Positions 41,496 through 51,880 are shown, counted from the first letter of the stretch. The stretch: 64,000 nt of DNA from JACKAQ01 sp965227145 (GCA_965227145.1 OZ245730.1:3658001-3722000), one strand, 5' to 3'. The notes: generated by a model not told the origin, from the sequence alone. Made by a program: numbers and translations.

Positions 41496-42734
41496 ATGTA
41501 TATAAAAAACAGAACCGTAAATACCATATTTATATGGTGTTTCCTGATATTCGGGAGTTCCGTCGGGAGAACCCAAAGCTGGCAGCAAGTGACAACAATT
41601 GATTCTGCCAACGTGTATTCGCTGATCGATCACGGCGGCGCGATGTATGCGATCACAGACAACCGGATTTTCCGGAGCGATGACGCCGGAGATTCATGGC
41701 AGGAGACCGCCGCAAGACCCAACGTATCCGAGATTTTTTACAAGCTGCTATCGCATGGCGATGATATTTTTCTGGGAACGTATGGCAATGGCGTTTTTCG
41801 CAGCAGCAACGGCGGGCAAAGCTGGCAATCGTTCGGCAGCGGACCGTCCCAAATTTCCGGGCTATCGATTCTCGGCGACAGTTTGTATGCCGGAACCAGC
41901 GGCAGCGGCATTTTCGTCATCAATTTGCAAAATCCTACCGGCTGGACGAGCTACAACAGCGGATTATTCCAAATGGGCGTAACGACCGTTTCCACCAGCG
42001 GCAACAATCTGGTTGCCGGAGCCGGGCTGTATCTGTTTATGCGTCCGCGTGGCGCAGCACAATGGTTTGTAATTGATCTGGATGGCACCGGCATTCAGCG
42101 CGAAATCAACGATACGTATGTTTTTGGAAACTACCTGTTTGTCGGGACAGACCGGGGCATTTACAAAGGCTCCGTTGACGGACAGAATTTTGGTAAATCG
42201 GATATCGCCTTTTTCCCAAATCGCGAAATTGTGGCGTTTACATCGTTTCAATCGCAATTAATTACCGGGCTGATGGTTTTCAGTGAACATTGGGTGTTGA
42301 CATCGGATGATATGGGCGCTGATTGGGAGGTCCGGGCGCACGAATATTCCGAAATCTGGGATTTGCACGTTTCCGGCAACCGCCTGTGGGCTGCGCGCTC
42401 AGACGGATTGTGGTATATCGACATCAGCGGCTGGACAGGCATTGGGGATGATCCGGCGCCAAACCTGCCAGCGGCATATCAACTGGACCAGAATTATCCG
42501 AACCCGTTTAATCCGGCAACAACGATCCGTTATCAACTTCCGTCTGCCGGTCGTGTTGTTTTGAAAATTTTCAACATTCTCGGTAGTGAGGTGGCAACGC
42601 TCGTCAATGAAAACAAACCGGCCGGTGAGCATTCGGTTGAGTTTGACGCGGGCACTTTGCCAAGCGGATATTATATTTACCAAATCAAATCCAACGGATT
42701 TGAATCTGCAAAAAAGATGTTGCTGATCCGGTGA
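41496..42734 (+). CDS. Secreted repeat protein with type-A C-terminal sorting domain
   Basis: 412 residues with a signal peptide (IFIWCFLIFGSSVGRTQ). The middle part has repeats of the photosystem-II/sialidase-like Asp-box propeller type, with cores SDDAGDSW and SSNGGQSW and strands such as MYAITDNRIFRSD. The C-terminal ~90 residues start LDQNYPNPFNPATTIRYQLP and end KMLLIR, a type-A sorting domain. Likely a secreted or surface-attached protein. No catalytic residues are recognised. It follows a divergent promoter region and is the first of a group of membrane or secretory genes (41.5-45.6 kb). Confidence 0.83.
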   Translation: MYIKNRTVNTIFIWCFLIFGSSVGRTQSWQQVTTIDSANVYSLIDHGGAMYAITDNRIFRSDDAGDSWQETAARPNVSEIFYKLLSHGDDIFLGTYGNGVFRSSNGGQSWQSFGSGPSQISGLSILGDSLYAGTSGSGIFVINLQNPTGWTSYNSGLFQMGVTTVSTSGNNLVAGAGLYLFMRPRGAAQWFVIDLDGTGIQREINDTYVFGNYLFVGTDRGIYKGSVDGQNFGKSDIAFFPNREIVAFTSFQSQLITGLMVFSEHWVLTSDDMGADWEVRAHEYSEIWDLHVSGNRLWAARSDGLWYIDISGWTGIGDDPAPNLPAAYQLDQNYPNPFNPATTIRYQLPSAGRVVLKIFNILGSEVATLVNENKPAGEHSVEFDAGTLPSGYYIYQIKSNGFESAKKMLLIR

Positions 42735-42999
42735 TCTGCTTTTGTTGACAACAAAGGACTGAAAAAATACACCATTGCCGTGGATTATTCCTGATTTTGT
42801 TGGTTTTTATTTGATAAAAATCGCAACGAATCAGCGGGAATCCACGGCTTTTTTTTTGAGCCTCCACCGATTTTGCAGACAACAGGTAAAATCGTATATT
42901 CAATTGATCAATTGAGTATCCCGTTTCTGCGACAGCCCGTTGCAGGCGCAAATTTCCAAATCAGCCGGAAATCGTCCCGGCGATAAACAGGAGAGCAAA
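42735..42999. other. Spacer without recognisable features
   Basis: 265 bp between the secreted protein and the DUF4345 gene. Holds the AGGAGAGC ribosome site at its end; a run of T/G near 42850. Nothing else seen. Confidence 0.3.
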
Positions 43000-43395
43000 A
43001 TGGCTATCACTACCCCATTGCTAATAAGTCAACGCGTTGTTCAGGTTTGCCTGTTTTTGTTGGCTGCAATTGCCCTGTTTGGCGGATCGGTGCAATTGAT
43101 TTTGGGTCAGCCCGAAACAACGCCGCGACTGGATAACATCCACCGCTTCCTGGCAGGAATATATTTTTCGCTGGGGCCGTTGGCGATCTGGGCAGGCGCG
43201 ACCATCCGAAAGCAGGATACGCTGATTTTTTTTCTGGCATTTAGCGTGCTGATGGCCGGCGTGGGAAGATTGCTGTCGATGAGTGTGGTCGGGTTACCCG
43301 GACCGGTGTTTTTGGGTTACCTGATCCCGGAATTGCTGTTTCCGGTTATTATGGTGACTGCCCAACTTGTCACCATTAAAAAAATGCGTATGTAA
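43000..43395 (+). CDS. DUF4345 membrane protein (chromosomal paralogue)
   Basis: 131 residues from the ATG at 43000, chosen because AGGAGAGCAAA precedes it; a longer frame from 42940 is not supported. It has four hydrophobic helices (VVQVCLFLLAAIALFGGSVQLI, FLAGIYFSLGPLAIWAGATI, LIFFLAFSVLMAGVGRLLSMSVVG, LIPELLFPVIMVTAQLV). It shares the DUF4345 pattern, including the GRLLSMSVVGLPGP segment that parallels GRIFSIVVDGLPAP in the cassette copies at 17370 and 21223. So the same uncharacterised inner-membrane family occurs once in the chromosome and twice, unrelated by recent duplication, in the cassette array. Confidence 0.8.
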   Translation: MAITTPLLISQRVVQVCLFLLAAIALFGGSVQLILGQPETTPRLDNIHRFLAGIYFSLGPLAIWAGATIRKQDTLIFFLAFSVLMAGVGRLLSMSVVGLPGPVFLGYLIPELLFPVIMVTAQLVTIKKMRM

Positions 43396-43740
43396 GGGAT
43401 TGAGTGGTGCGCTGGGGATCATCCGCAAACGCCAGATGTATAAATAAAATCATCAAAACAAACAATCGTCTAGAGTATTTCATGGAATTGATTTGCATCT
43501 GTTATCCTTTTGTTTCAAATATAATTACAGCACCCGCAAACCGATACCGACCAGCAGTTGGAATTTGTTTGCCTTTTCGTCAATTCCAATGGTGTTCAAA
43601 TTTATTTTAACACCGCCGGTAAAAAAAAACGGCTCGTAAATTCTATTCACCTGTCATTCCCGCAGGATTAAACCCGGCGGGAACGAACGCAACGTTTATT
43701 TCAAAAACAGAACATCCGTGCTGTTTACTGTTGAATCCCA
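43396..43740. other. Spacer with a REP-like inverted pair
   Basis: No gene. At 43653-43681 TTCCCGC and GCGGGAA form a small stem related to the GTCATTCCCG repeats. The rest is AT-rich. Confidence 0.4.
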
Positions 43741-44568
43741 TCAGAAATAAAAATTCATTCCTAATCCGATGTGGGTAGTTATCTCGCTTACCTTATGTTC
43801 GCGGTTTCCTGTTCTTGTACTGTAGGAACTGGTTTCCCGGTATTCAAAAACGGCGCTTTGTCTCATATAATTAAACCGGATAGCGGAAAAAACCGACAGC
43901 GACGGATTAAACAGGTATTCCGCACCAAATCCCAAATTTGCATGAACCGGTGAATTTAAATCTTCAATAAATTCTTCGAAATTATCTGAATATGAATAGC
44001 CTTCCGGTTCAATCGGTTCAACAAACAGATCTTCGTTCTTGTAGCTGGAAAATGCAAATTGTTTCCCGATACCTGCCAAAACATACGGGCTAACCTTTTG
44101 CGGCATCACCCGTTTCAGATAATATTTTACGCCAATGCCAATATTGAGAAATTTGTCGCTGTTAGAAATTTTTACTCCGAAATCACTATTATTGACCGGA
44201 TCTTCGTAGCGTACATGGTATTCTGTCCCGATTTCGTCATAGCCGGAGCTATATCCCACATTCAGCGTTGCACGAAAGCGTTGTGAAAATGAATAACTAA
44301 ACTGACCTTCCATCATCGTCATGCTTTCCGATACAGAAAAAAGTGAATAAAGCCCATTCCCATATTCATAAATTTCACCAGAATAAACTTCACCCGAATA
44401 ATACGGGATATAAAAAATCCCGAATGACCACCGGTAGCTATCATTGCCCGGAGGCTGGTCCTGCGTTTGCGAAATGGTTTGATTTGGGTTTTGCGGTTGG
44501 GTTGCGGGAAAATCCCCGTTTTGAGCGAGCAAAAACATGGGTAGCAATAGAAAAATGAGCGCTTTCAT
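43741..44568 (-). CDS. Outer-membrane beta-barrel protein
   Basis: 275 residues with an N-terminal signal (ALIFLLLPMFLLAQ). The mature protein has alternating beta strands rich in aromatic and Gly/Ser residues (YRWSFGIFYIPYYSGEVY, SFSQRFRATLNVGYSSGYDE, LSVFSAIRFNYMRQSAVFEY) and ends with an aromatic residue (MNFYF), as expected for an outer-membrane barrel. No homologous family is recognised beyond OmpA/porin-like barrel features. Start 44568 has AAAGG upstream. The neighbouring genes are secretion or cell-envelope related. Confidence 0.75.
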   Translation of the reverse strand: MKALIFLLLPMFLLAQNGDFPATQPQNPNQTISQTQDQPPGNDSYRWSFGIFYIPYYSGEVYSGEIYEYGNGLYSLFSVSESMTMMEGQFSYSFSQRFRATLNVGYSSGYDEIGTEYHVRYEDPVNNSDFGVKISNSDKFLNIGIGVKYYLKRVMPQKVSPYVLAGIGKQFAFSSYKNEDLFVEPIEPEGYSYSDNFEEFIEDLNSPVHANLGFGAEYLFNPSLSVFSAIRFNYMRQSAVFEYRETSSYSTRTGNREHKVSEITTHIGLGMNFYF

Positions 44569-44918
44569 AACATACCTTTCAGGATCATTTTTTGATTGAA
44601 AAACAACTGTTGATTAAAAATAAACAATATTTTTTTGCAATTATATGATATCGCTTAGCTTTTCGAAACTGTTGGCTGAATCCTGTTTCATGTCACCCAA
44701 AAAAATTGGCGGTTTCAATATTTGGTGCGACAGTAGCGGATTTGCTACCGCTTAACGGTTGTTGATTGGTGTGAAAACTGATTTTCGGATGGGTCCGTCT
44801 GTTGATGATTACGAATAATATAAATGATAAAAAATATTTGGAAGGCTACCATAAAACGGGGTTTTTCTACCGAGCAAAAAGCCATCAAGCTTCATTATAT
44901 TGGCTGTTACACAAAAAA
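44569..44918. other. Spacer without recognisable gene
   Basis: About 350 bp between the barrel protein's start and the SanA-like gene's end. AT-rich, no strong hairpin seen. A 200-residue frame beginning here and crossing the SanA-like gene is antisense to it. Confidence 0.3.
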
Positions 44919-45608
44919 TTATTCCGGCGGATCAACGCCGATGACAATCTTCGAGCCGAAATATTTTGGTGGCGTGCCCAAAACATACACATCCAACAGG
45001 GTTTTAACACGGGCAAATTGCTCACGAAAATGCGTTTTAAATGCTGCGCCGCTTTGCACAGCGGCAGCGTTAAATCCCACCGCATCGATACCCATTTTCC
45101 GGGCGATAAACACCGCCCGTTGGTTGTGAAACGGCTGCGAAATTATCACCAACTGCGATTGTTCGAAAATTTCGCGGGCACGCACAACGGAATCGAGGGT
45201 GCGGAATCCGGCATAATCACAATAAATGTATTCCGCCGGAACACCACGCGCCACCAACCAGTTTTTCATGGCGGTGGGTTCATCGTATTCTATTGTGGAA
45301 TTATCTCCGCTAACAATGAGGTAATCGATTTTGTTTTCCCGGAACAACCGCAGCGCCGCTTCCATCCGGTAACGGAAAAACAAATTTTCCCGTCCGTCGG
45401 ATAAATATTGCGCACAGCCGAGCAGCAACCCCGTTCGATAGTTCGGTAACTCTGCCGGATCATTTACAATCCATTCGGCAGTGACGATTTCGATATGCTG
45501 CTTTGCAACAACTATCATCGCGGCAGCAAACACCACAGCCGCAACACACGCTATCGCGGTTTTTCGATTAAACAATTTGCGCAACTTATTTTTCACAGGA
45601 ACAAACAC
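44919..45608 (-). CDS. SanA/YdcF-like DUF218 membrane protein
   Basis: 229 residues, starting at a GTG (45608). One N-terminal membrane anchor (IACVAAVVFAAAMIVV) and a periplasmic DUF218 domain: TGLLLGCAQYLSDGRENLFFRYRMEAALRL, IDYLIVSGDNS, AMKNWLVARGVPAEYIYCDYAGFRT, LVIISQPFHNQRAVFIARKMGI. Similar SanA proteins in E. coli affect envelope barrier function and vancomycin sensitivity. Here the context is envelope proteins, consistent with a cell-envelope role. The exact reaction is not known. Confidence 0.85.
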   Translation of the reverse strand: MFVPVKNKLRKLFNRKTAIACVAAVVFAAAMIVVAKQHIEIVTAEWIVNDPAELPNYRTGLLLGCAQYLSDGRENLFFRYRMEAALRLFRENKIDYLIVSGDNSTIEYDEPTAMKNWLVARGVPAEYIYCDYAGFRTLDSVVRAREIFEQSQLVIISQPFHNQRAVFIARKMGIDAVGFNAAAVQSGAAFKTHFREQFARVKTLLDVYVLGTPPKYFGSKIVIGVDPPE

Positions 45609-45650
45609 GCGAATCTTTTCCCTTCATTCGACATTCGAACACCCAAAAAT

Positions 45651-48062
45651 TCAATCAATCCGCCATTCCAAAATAGCCGCTGTTGCACCGGATTTCGGGA
45701 ACACTTCCAGCCGTGCGGCATCCGCTGTCACGGTTTCGTAAATCACTTTGTTGAATTGATCCGGCGCGTTTTCCCAAACTGTGTAGGGATTAAAAACGGT
45801 GTGCCACTCCCCTTCCACCAGCAGTTGCACCCGCCATTTTTCCGGCACCTGATAATTTTTTGCGACATCCACAAACCAATAAATTTGCGATGCGGAAAAA
45901 GCTCGCGGCATATCAAATTCATACGTTACGCGCAGCGTATCACGGCGTTCTGCCCATGCAAAATAACCGTTTTCGGCGTCGCGGGAACTGGTTGGCTGAT
46001 GCGCATCGTTCAATGCAGCAATACCGCTGGCATCGCCTTCGAAGACGATTTTCGCCAGTCGCGACATGGTCGGTGCACCTTTCGGGAAGGTTTTTTCGGG
46101 GACTACCGGCAGCCAAACCGCCATTTCACTCATCCCGCGATGCGCCCACGCAAAGTAAGGAATTGCCGTTAAATCAACCGGTTGCGATGCATCCAGCTTG
46201 CCATTTGCTGCCATTGTTACAAGTTGTCCGGTGAAGCGGATGGCGGTCACATCGCCGGGCAAATCGTCCCGTCGCTCAACGGAGAATGTCGCGTTTTCCG
46301 GCAGCAATTTGTCCAGCACTTTGCCGTCCGGCTGATCAACGCCTTCCAGACTATAGATGAGCGGACCGCGCTGCAACGCCAGTTTTCCGGCATTTTCGGT
46401 CAATTGTTCACTCGCCAGCACTGTGCGAACGGGCATCGGCAGATTCAATTCCAGCACCTCTCCCCCGCTCCACTGCCGCTCGATCACCGCAAAACCGTTA
46501 TCCAGTTTTGTGTCGATCAACTCGCCGTTCAGTGTTAGCGTCACCGGCGATGAATCGTTTTTCGCAAATTGATACAATCCACCCGGCAACGCTACATTTT
46601 GCGCCCAGCCGGGAATGCGGATGTGCAGCGCTACCGGCGCAGTCGGCGCACGCTCAACGGAAATCCGCACTTTTCCCTCAAACGGATAATCGCTGTGCTG
46701 ACTGAGTTTCAGCGATTCGTCGCCAACCAAAAGTGTTGCCGTGCTGTTCACAAACAGATTTACGAATGCTGAAGCGCCATTTGTGCCGTAAATATATTGC
46801 CCCAACGCCGGCATAAAGCGGCTCATATTCGTGATGCAACAGTTGCAAACCATCCACTCAAAACGTTCGTGATAGCCTTTGCTGGCCAGCACGTTCGGAT
46901 AAAAAAAGTGATCGCCGTGCAGCGAAACGCCCGCTAACAGCGTGTTGTACAACGACTTTTCCAGCACATCGAGATATTGCGCATCACCAGTGGACTGGAA
47001 CAGCCGGAAATTCCACATCACATTGGCAATTGCCGTGCAAGTTTCCTGATACGCGCTGAAATTCGGCAGTTCGTACGCCCGCCCGAAACGTTCACCAAAT
47101 CCCACTGCGCCGAGTCCGCCGGTGATGTACAGCTTTTGCTGAACCACATTATTCCACAATTTACGACTTTTTTCCAGATAGCGAGAATCACCCGTAAGCG
47201 CCGCAATTTCCAACATCGCCATATTCATGTATGCCTGCCGCACAGCGTGTCCAACCGCTTCTTCCTGCGCCAACACCGGCTGGTGATCCTGTGCGTACTC
47301 GCCCATCGATTTGCGATCGTTGGCAAAAACGCCCCGCTGATCGAGAAAATATTTGGCGAGATCGAGATATTTTTGCGCCCCGGTAATGCGATACAATTTT
47401 GCCAAACCGATCTCAATTTCCTGATGTCCCGGCGGATGCTCGATGCCGTTGGGACCGTATGTTTTCACCACCAAATCCGCATTTTTGATGGCGATATCCA
47501 GAAAATTACGCTTCCCGGTTGCCCAAAAATGTGCGGCTGCGGCTTCGTACATATGCCCGAAATTGTACAACTCGTGCCCGAAAGCTAAATTTGCCCATCG
47601 CTTATCGCCGGAACGGCGCGTCAGCCAATCGGGTTTATTTTTGAGTGCGGTGTAAATATAGCCGTCCGGTTCCTGCGCCGCGCCGATCAGCCCGATCAAG
47701 GAATCGACGTATGCATCCAGTTCCGGGTCATCGGATTGCGTCAGCCAGTAGCTTGCACCCTCGATGGTTTTATACACATCGGTATCATCGAACGGATAAA
47801 TGCCACCCTGCTCGCCGGTTTTCAGCCCCGCTGCAATCGTAAAATTGTTGATCAGTCCGTGCGATTCACATTGCGAAAACGCGTGCGGAATGGTCACGTT
47901 CCGGTTGCTCGCCAGCCTGTCGCCCCAAAACCCGGGCAAAATTGTTACGTCATTCAACGCGACGGATTGTATCGGAAAATCCCGTTTTTTGGTGGATTCA
48001 CAGCCCCAAAACGTTGATAATATTGCAATTGCGAAAAGAACACATTTGGTCGAGCGAATCAT
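45651..48062 (-). CDS. GH127-family beta-L-arabinofuranosidase-like lipoprotein
   Basis: 803 residues. Signal with lipobox (LSTFWGC). Matches glycoside hydrolase family 127 (DUF1680), enzymes that release beta-L-arabinofuranose with a Cys nucleophile held by zinc. The zinc ligands are visible as E-T-C in YQETCTAIANVMW and the adjacent Cys pair in CNCCITNMSRF. A (alpha/alpha)6 part (residues ~30-450) with VALNDVTILPGFWG at the start is followed by a beta-sandwich and a C-terminal F5/8-like region (WRVQLLVEGEWHTVF). Its start overlaps the stop of the upstream M1 peptidase by four bases, so the two form an operon. Role in breakdown of plant or algal glycans is inferred. Confidence 0.88.
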   Translation of the reverse strand: MIRSTKCVLFAIAILSTFWGCESTKKRDFPIQSVALNDVTILPGFWGDRLASNRNVTIPHAFSQCESHGLINNFTIAAGLKTGEQGGIYPFDDTDVYKTIEGASYWLTQSDDPELDAYVDSLIGLIGAAQEPDGYIYTALKNKPDWLTRRSGDKRWANLAFGHELYNFGHMYEAAAAHFWATGKRNFLDIAIKNADLVVKTYGPNGIEHPPGHQEIEIGLAKLYRITGAQKYLDLAKYFLDQRGVFANDRKSMGEYAQDHQPVLAQEEAVGHAVRQAYMNMAMLEIAALTGDSRYLEKSRKLWNNVVQQKLYITGGLGAVGFGERFGRAYELPNFSAYQETCTAIANVMWNFRLFQSTGDAQYLDVLEKSLYNTLLAGVSLHGDHFFYPNVLASKGYHERFEWMVCNCCITNMSRFMPALGQYIYGTNGASAFVNLFVNSTATLLVGDESLKLSQHSDYPFEGKVRISVERAPTAPVALHIRIPGWAQNVALPGGLYQFAKNDSSPVTLTLNGELIDTKLDNGFAVIERQWSGGEVLELNLPMPVRTVLASEQLTENAGKLALQRGPLIYSLEGVDQPDGKVLDKLLPENATFSVERRDDLPGDVTAIRFTGQLVTMAANGKLDASQPVDLTAIPYFAWAHRGMSEMAVWLPVVPEKTFPKGAPTMSRLAKIVFEGDASGIAALNDAHQPTSSRDAENGYFAWAERRDTLRVTYEFDMPRAFSASQIYWFVDVAKNYQVPEKWRVQLLVEGEWHTVFNPYTVWENAPDQFNKVIYETVTADAARLEVFPKSGATAAILEWRID

Positions 48063-49777
48063 CGATTCTCCTGTTTTTTGCGAATTTCGTCCAATCCCGG
48101 GTAAAGATATGTCCAGCGGATATTGCTTTCAATATAGAATAAATCTTCTGCAATGCGAAAATCTTCCGCTGCCAGCGCGTTGCTGATTTCCATATTCTGC
48201 CATTCGATGGTCGGGTGGATAAATTCGTATTTGCCCGGTGCCGTGGTCACTTTTACCGGCATATCGAACGCGGCAATTTCCGCCACCCAGCGATAGCGCA
48301 TGGTGTGCGAATCGCCCATTTTGGTGAGCGAAATTTCCAGTTTCGGGACGTCGGTTGTCTGGAAATATTGGGCAAAAAAGCTGTCCAGATTTTTGCCGGT
48401 TTTCTGATTGATAAAGTTGAAAACGTCCACCGCGTCGATGCTTTGCAGGCGAAATTCCTGTTGCAACCCGCGCAAAATTTCGATCCACAGTGCATCGTCG
48501 GCTATCACGTTTCGCAGCGTGTTGAGCACCAACTGCCCTTTATTGTACATATCGCCGGAGCCGCGTTTTTGCACGTTGTAAATGCCCTGAATCGGGATAT
48601 CGTTCAGCACACCCTGTTTTTTACCGTTGACATATTTCAGCGCTTCGGCGTAACCCCACATTTCTTCGATATATAACGCCTCAGCGTATGCACCGAAACT
48701 TTCGTGGATCCACATATCGGCGATGTCGTTCGACGTCACATTATTGCCCCACCACTCGTGCGCGGTTTCGTGAACAATGATAAAATCGAATTTCAGCCCG
48801 ACCGCTGCCGGCGCGCGACCACGATACCCGCCGATATACCAGTTGCCATACGCCACCGCAGACTGATGCTCCATCCCGGTGTGCGAGCAATCGACAAGCT
48901 TGAATCCGTCGTCGTAAAACGGGTAATTCCCGAAATATTTTTCGAATGCGTCCATCATTCCGTGAACCTGTGCGAAGTGCTTTTTGGCTTTTTCCAGATT
49001 TTCCGGCAACACGTAATAATCGAGCGTCAGCGTGTCGCCATCAATTTTGCTGGTGTATAATTCCCGAAAATGGGCATATTTGGCAATATTCATCGTCACG
49101 CAATAACTGTTGATGGGATTTGACACAAACCAGTCGGAGCGCGTCCAGCCGTCCGCCAGTTCGGTAGTGCCGCGCAGCCTTCCGTTGGAAACATTTTGCA
49201 ATCCCGGCGGCGCGGTGATGCGGATCATCATGCTGTCCGGTTCGTCGGATTGGTGATCTTTTAGCGGCCACCACAAATTTGCGCCATCGCCCTGGCAGGT
49301 GACCGCAATCCACGGATTTCCGTCGCTGTCGCTATCCCAACTGATGCCGCCTTCCCATGGCGGACGGTGCGCTTCCAGCGGTGTTCCGCCGTAAAATACG
49401 GTGATCGATTCCTGTTCGCCTTTGGCGATGGTTTTGGGCATGTGGACAAAAATGAAATCGCCATCGCGATCATATTTCAGCGATGTTCCGTCCGAAAACA
49501 CAATTTTTTCTATGTCCAATAAATGGTGCAGTTCGATCTGCATTTTGGAAAACGCAGCGGTGCTGCGAAAATGGATGGCGTTGTTGCCGCGAATGGTTTT
49601 GGTTGCCGGATCTACCCGCAAATCGAGGTCGTAATACGTCACATCGAAACAACTGCGTTCCGGCGTCAGCGTGCCGCGCAGCGTATCTTCACGGGTAAAT
49701 GGCTGGGCAAAAACGGATTGGGCAAAACTACTGAGGCAAATCAAAAGCAGTAATAAACAGGCAGGCTTTCGGGACAT
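48059..49777 (-). CDS. Exported M1-family metallopeptidase
   Basis: 572 residues from the ATG at 49777, which follows CAGGAG and gives a signal peptide (CLLLLLICLSSFAQSVFAQ); the longer frame is not supported. Zinc-binding HExxH-(x18)-E is present: HETAHEWWGN then WIHESFGAYAEAL. The substrate loop has CSHTGMEHQSAVAYG in place of the usual GxMEN. Members remove N-terminal amino acids from peptides. The gene overlaps the GH127 gene by ATGA (4 bp), so both are likely co-translated and exported together. The substrate peptide is unknown. Confidence 0.92.
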   Translation of the reverse strand: MSRKPACLLLLLICLSSFAQSVFAQPFTREDTLRGTLTPERSCFDVTYYDLDLRVDPATKTIRGNNAIHFRSTAAFSKMQIELHHLLDIEKIVFSDGTSLKYDRDGDFIFVHMPKTIAKGEQESITVFYGGTPLEAHRPPWEGGISWDSDSDGNPWIAVTCQGDGANLWWPLKDHQSDEPDSMMIRITAPPGLQNVSNGRLRGTTELADGWTRSDWFVSNPINSYCVTMNIAKYAHFRELYTSKIDGDTLTLDYYVLPENLEKAKKHFAQVHGMMDAFEKYFGNYPFYDDGFKLVDCSHTGMEHQSAVAYGNWYIGGYRGRAPAAVGLKFDFIIVHETAHEWWGNNVTSNDIADMWIHESFGAYAEALYIEEMWGYAEALKYVNGKKQGVLNDIPIQGIYNVQKRGSGDMYNKGQLVLNTLRNVIADDALWIEILRGLQQEFRLQSIDAVDVFNFINQKTGKNLDSFFAQYFQTTDVPKLEISLTKMGDSHTMRYRWVAEIAAFDMPVKVTTAPGKYEFIHPTIEWQNMEISNALAAEDFRIAEDLFYIESNIRWTYLYPGLDEIRKKQENR

Positions 49778-49990
49778 GGTTTCTCCTGTATTCGGGTTAT
49801 TTTTGGTTCGAAATATTAATCCGCTTTTCCCGAATAAACAAGAGTGCCCACCGGAAATTTGCATCTCCGGCAAATTACATTCTGACACTGTAAAAATGGC
49901 GCTACCGGAATTGGGTGATATTCACTATCACTCCGTAATCTGGCAGCCTATTTTTCTTTCTAATTTTCCAATTTCGAATTTCAAATCCCC

Positions 49991-51529
49991 CTAAACCGTC
50001 CACAACGTGCGATCCAAACTGCGGTATTGTATCGCTTCGCTGATGTGTTCGGGCAAAATGGATTCGTTGCCGGCCAAATCCGCAATGGTTCGCGATACTT
50101 TCAAAATCCGGTCGTATGCCCGCGCGGAAAGCCCCAATTGGTTGATGGCCATTTTCAGCAAATTTTGCCCCTGTTCATCCACTTTGCAGTGATTGCGGAT
50201 TTCGCGGGGCAGCATATCCGCGTTGCAAAACAAGTGCGCCGATCCGGCAAAACGCTGATGCTGAACTTCGCGTGCTTTTTGCACCCGTTCTCGAATCTCG
50301 GTCGATTTCTCGCCGCTTTGTTTGGCGGCCAAATCCTGATATTTTACAGCGGGAACTTCAATCTGAATATCAATTCGATCGAGCAACGGTCCGCTGATTC
50401 GCGACAAATAGCGTTGAATTTGCGGCGGCGCGCAGCTGCATTCCTTTCCCGGATCGGTGTAATAGCCGCACGGGCAGGGATTCATCGCGGCTGCGAGCAT
50501 AAAATTTGCGGGATACGTTATCGACAACAGCGCCCGCGCGATGGTCACTTTGCCGTCTTCCAACGGCTGGCGCATTACTTCCAGCACATTTTTTTTGAAT
50601 TCCGGCAGTTCGTCCAAAAACAGCACACCGTGATGGCTGAGGCTCACCTCGCCGGGACGGGGAAATTTGCCGCCGCCGATCAACCCTGCATCGCTGATGG
50701 TGTGGTGCGGCGAGCGGAACGGACGGGTGGCGATCATCGCCGAGTTGTTTTCCAGCAGTCCGGCAACGGAGTGGATTTTGGTGGTTTCCAGCGCTTCTTC
50801 CAAAGTGATCGTCGGTAAAATAGTGGGAATGCGTTTGGCTAACATGGTTTTACCGGAGCCCGGCGGGCCAACCATTATAATGTTGTGTCCGCCCGCTGCG
50901 GCAACTTCCAGCGCACGTTTGACGTGCTCCTGACCTTTCACATCCGCAAAATCGACCTGATAGTGGCGGCTCACTTCAAAAATTTCGTTGAGATCGACAT
51001 CATGCGGCGCGATCTCTTCCACGCTGTTTAAAAAATCGACCGCCTGGCGCAAATTGTCGATCGGGAACACTTCCAATTCTTTGATCATCGCGGCTTCGCG
51101 AACATTTTCGGTGGGCACCAGCAATCCTTTCATGCCCATTTGGCGAACCATCCACGCGATGGAAAGCACGCCGTGCACCGGACGCACTGCGCCATCCAGC
51201 GCCAGTTCACCAACAATGACGTGATCGTGCAGCCGCGCTTCGGAAATTTCGCCATACGCAGCCAGCAATCCGATGGCAATCGGCAAATCGTAACCGGAAC
51301 CTTCTTTGCGAATATCTGCCGGCGCCAAATTGATGGTCGTTCGCTTTTGGGTCAGCTCGTAACCGGAATTTTTGATGGCGGAGGTCACCCGTTCCCGGCT
51401 CTCCCGAACGGCGGAATCGGGCAATCCGACCATCGCAACGTTCTGCAAACCGCGCTCCAAACTGGTTTCCACTTCCACCAAATAAGCGTCAATTCCCATT
51501 AATGCGGCAGATTTCACTTTCGATAGCAT
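49991..51529 (-). CDS. YifB/ComM-like AAA+ ATPase (Mg-chelatase family)
   Basis: 512 residues, the full length of the family. N-terminal domain from MLSKVKSAALMGIDAYLVEVE, Walker A GPPGSGKTMLAKR, Walker B GVLFLDELPEF, then the four-Cys motif NPCPCGYYTDPGKECSC typical of YifB/ComM, and the C-terminal Mg_chelatase_C part (NQLGLSARAYDRILKVSRTIADLAG). ComM helps branch migration during natural transformation. Start 51529 has AGGAG upstream. It stands alone with no competence genes around. Confidence 0.95.
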   Translation of the reverse strand: MLSKVKSAALMGIDAYLVEVETSLERGLQNVAMVGLPDSAVRESRERVTSAIKNSGYELTQKRTTINLAPADIRKEGSGYDLPIAIGLLAAYGEISEARLHDHVIVGELALDGAVRPVHGVLSIAWMVRQMGMKGLLVPTENVREAAMIKELEVFPIDNLRQAVDFLNSVEEIAPHDVDLNEIFEVSRHYQVDFADVKGQEHVKRALEVAAAGGHNIIMVGPPGSGKTMLAKRIPTILPTITLEEALETTKIHSVAGLLENNSAMIATRPFRSPHHTISDAGLIGGGKFPRPGEVSLSHHGVLFLDELPEFKKNVLEVMRQPLEDGKVTIARALLSITYPANFMLAAAMNPCPCGYYTDPGKECSCAPPQIQRYLSRISGPLLDRIDIQIEVPAVKYQDLAAKQSGEKSTEIRERVQKAREVQHQRFAGSAHLFCNADMLPREIRNHCKVDEQGQNLLKMAINQLGLSARAYDRILKVSRTIADLAGNESILPEHISEAIQYRSLDRTLWTV

Positions 51530-51880
51530 TTATTCTCCTTTTTCGTCATCCGGTAAAAAAACGCCGGGAGTCACTGCAATAGTCGCAACCAATCTGTTTG
51601 AAAAATATTTTGAAATGTGTCCGAATTTATCGTTTTCAGCCAAATATTCAACCCATAAAATGATTTTTTTTAACATCCATTATCTGCCCAAAAATTATTT
51701 GAGAATTATGTAACGTAATTTCGGAACCGTTAAAGCGTTTCACCGAACAACCGATTATTGAGATGAAATGAAAAATGTCAGGAAGTTTGATTTGGCAAAT
51801 TCAATTATCGCGCGTCGAGGATTCGAAACCAGAGTTGGAAAATGCAATTTTGTATCTCATATTTCAACTGAGTTAACACA
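51530..51880. other. Divergent promoter region
   Basis: About 350 bp between the comM-like gene and the hybrid kinase. No repeat, hairpin or small gene recognised. T-runs near 51660. Confidence 0.3.

Noticed and set aside
44802..45404. 200-residue plus-strand frame
   Set aside because: Antisense to the SanA-like gene without ribosome site.
45495..46172. 225-residue plus-strand frame
   Set aside because: Crosses the SanA-like and GH127 genes on the opposite strand; shadow frame.
50027..50818. 263-residue plus-strand frame
   Set aside because: Antisense to the comM-like gene; no start signal or homology.
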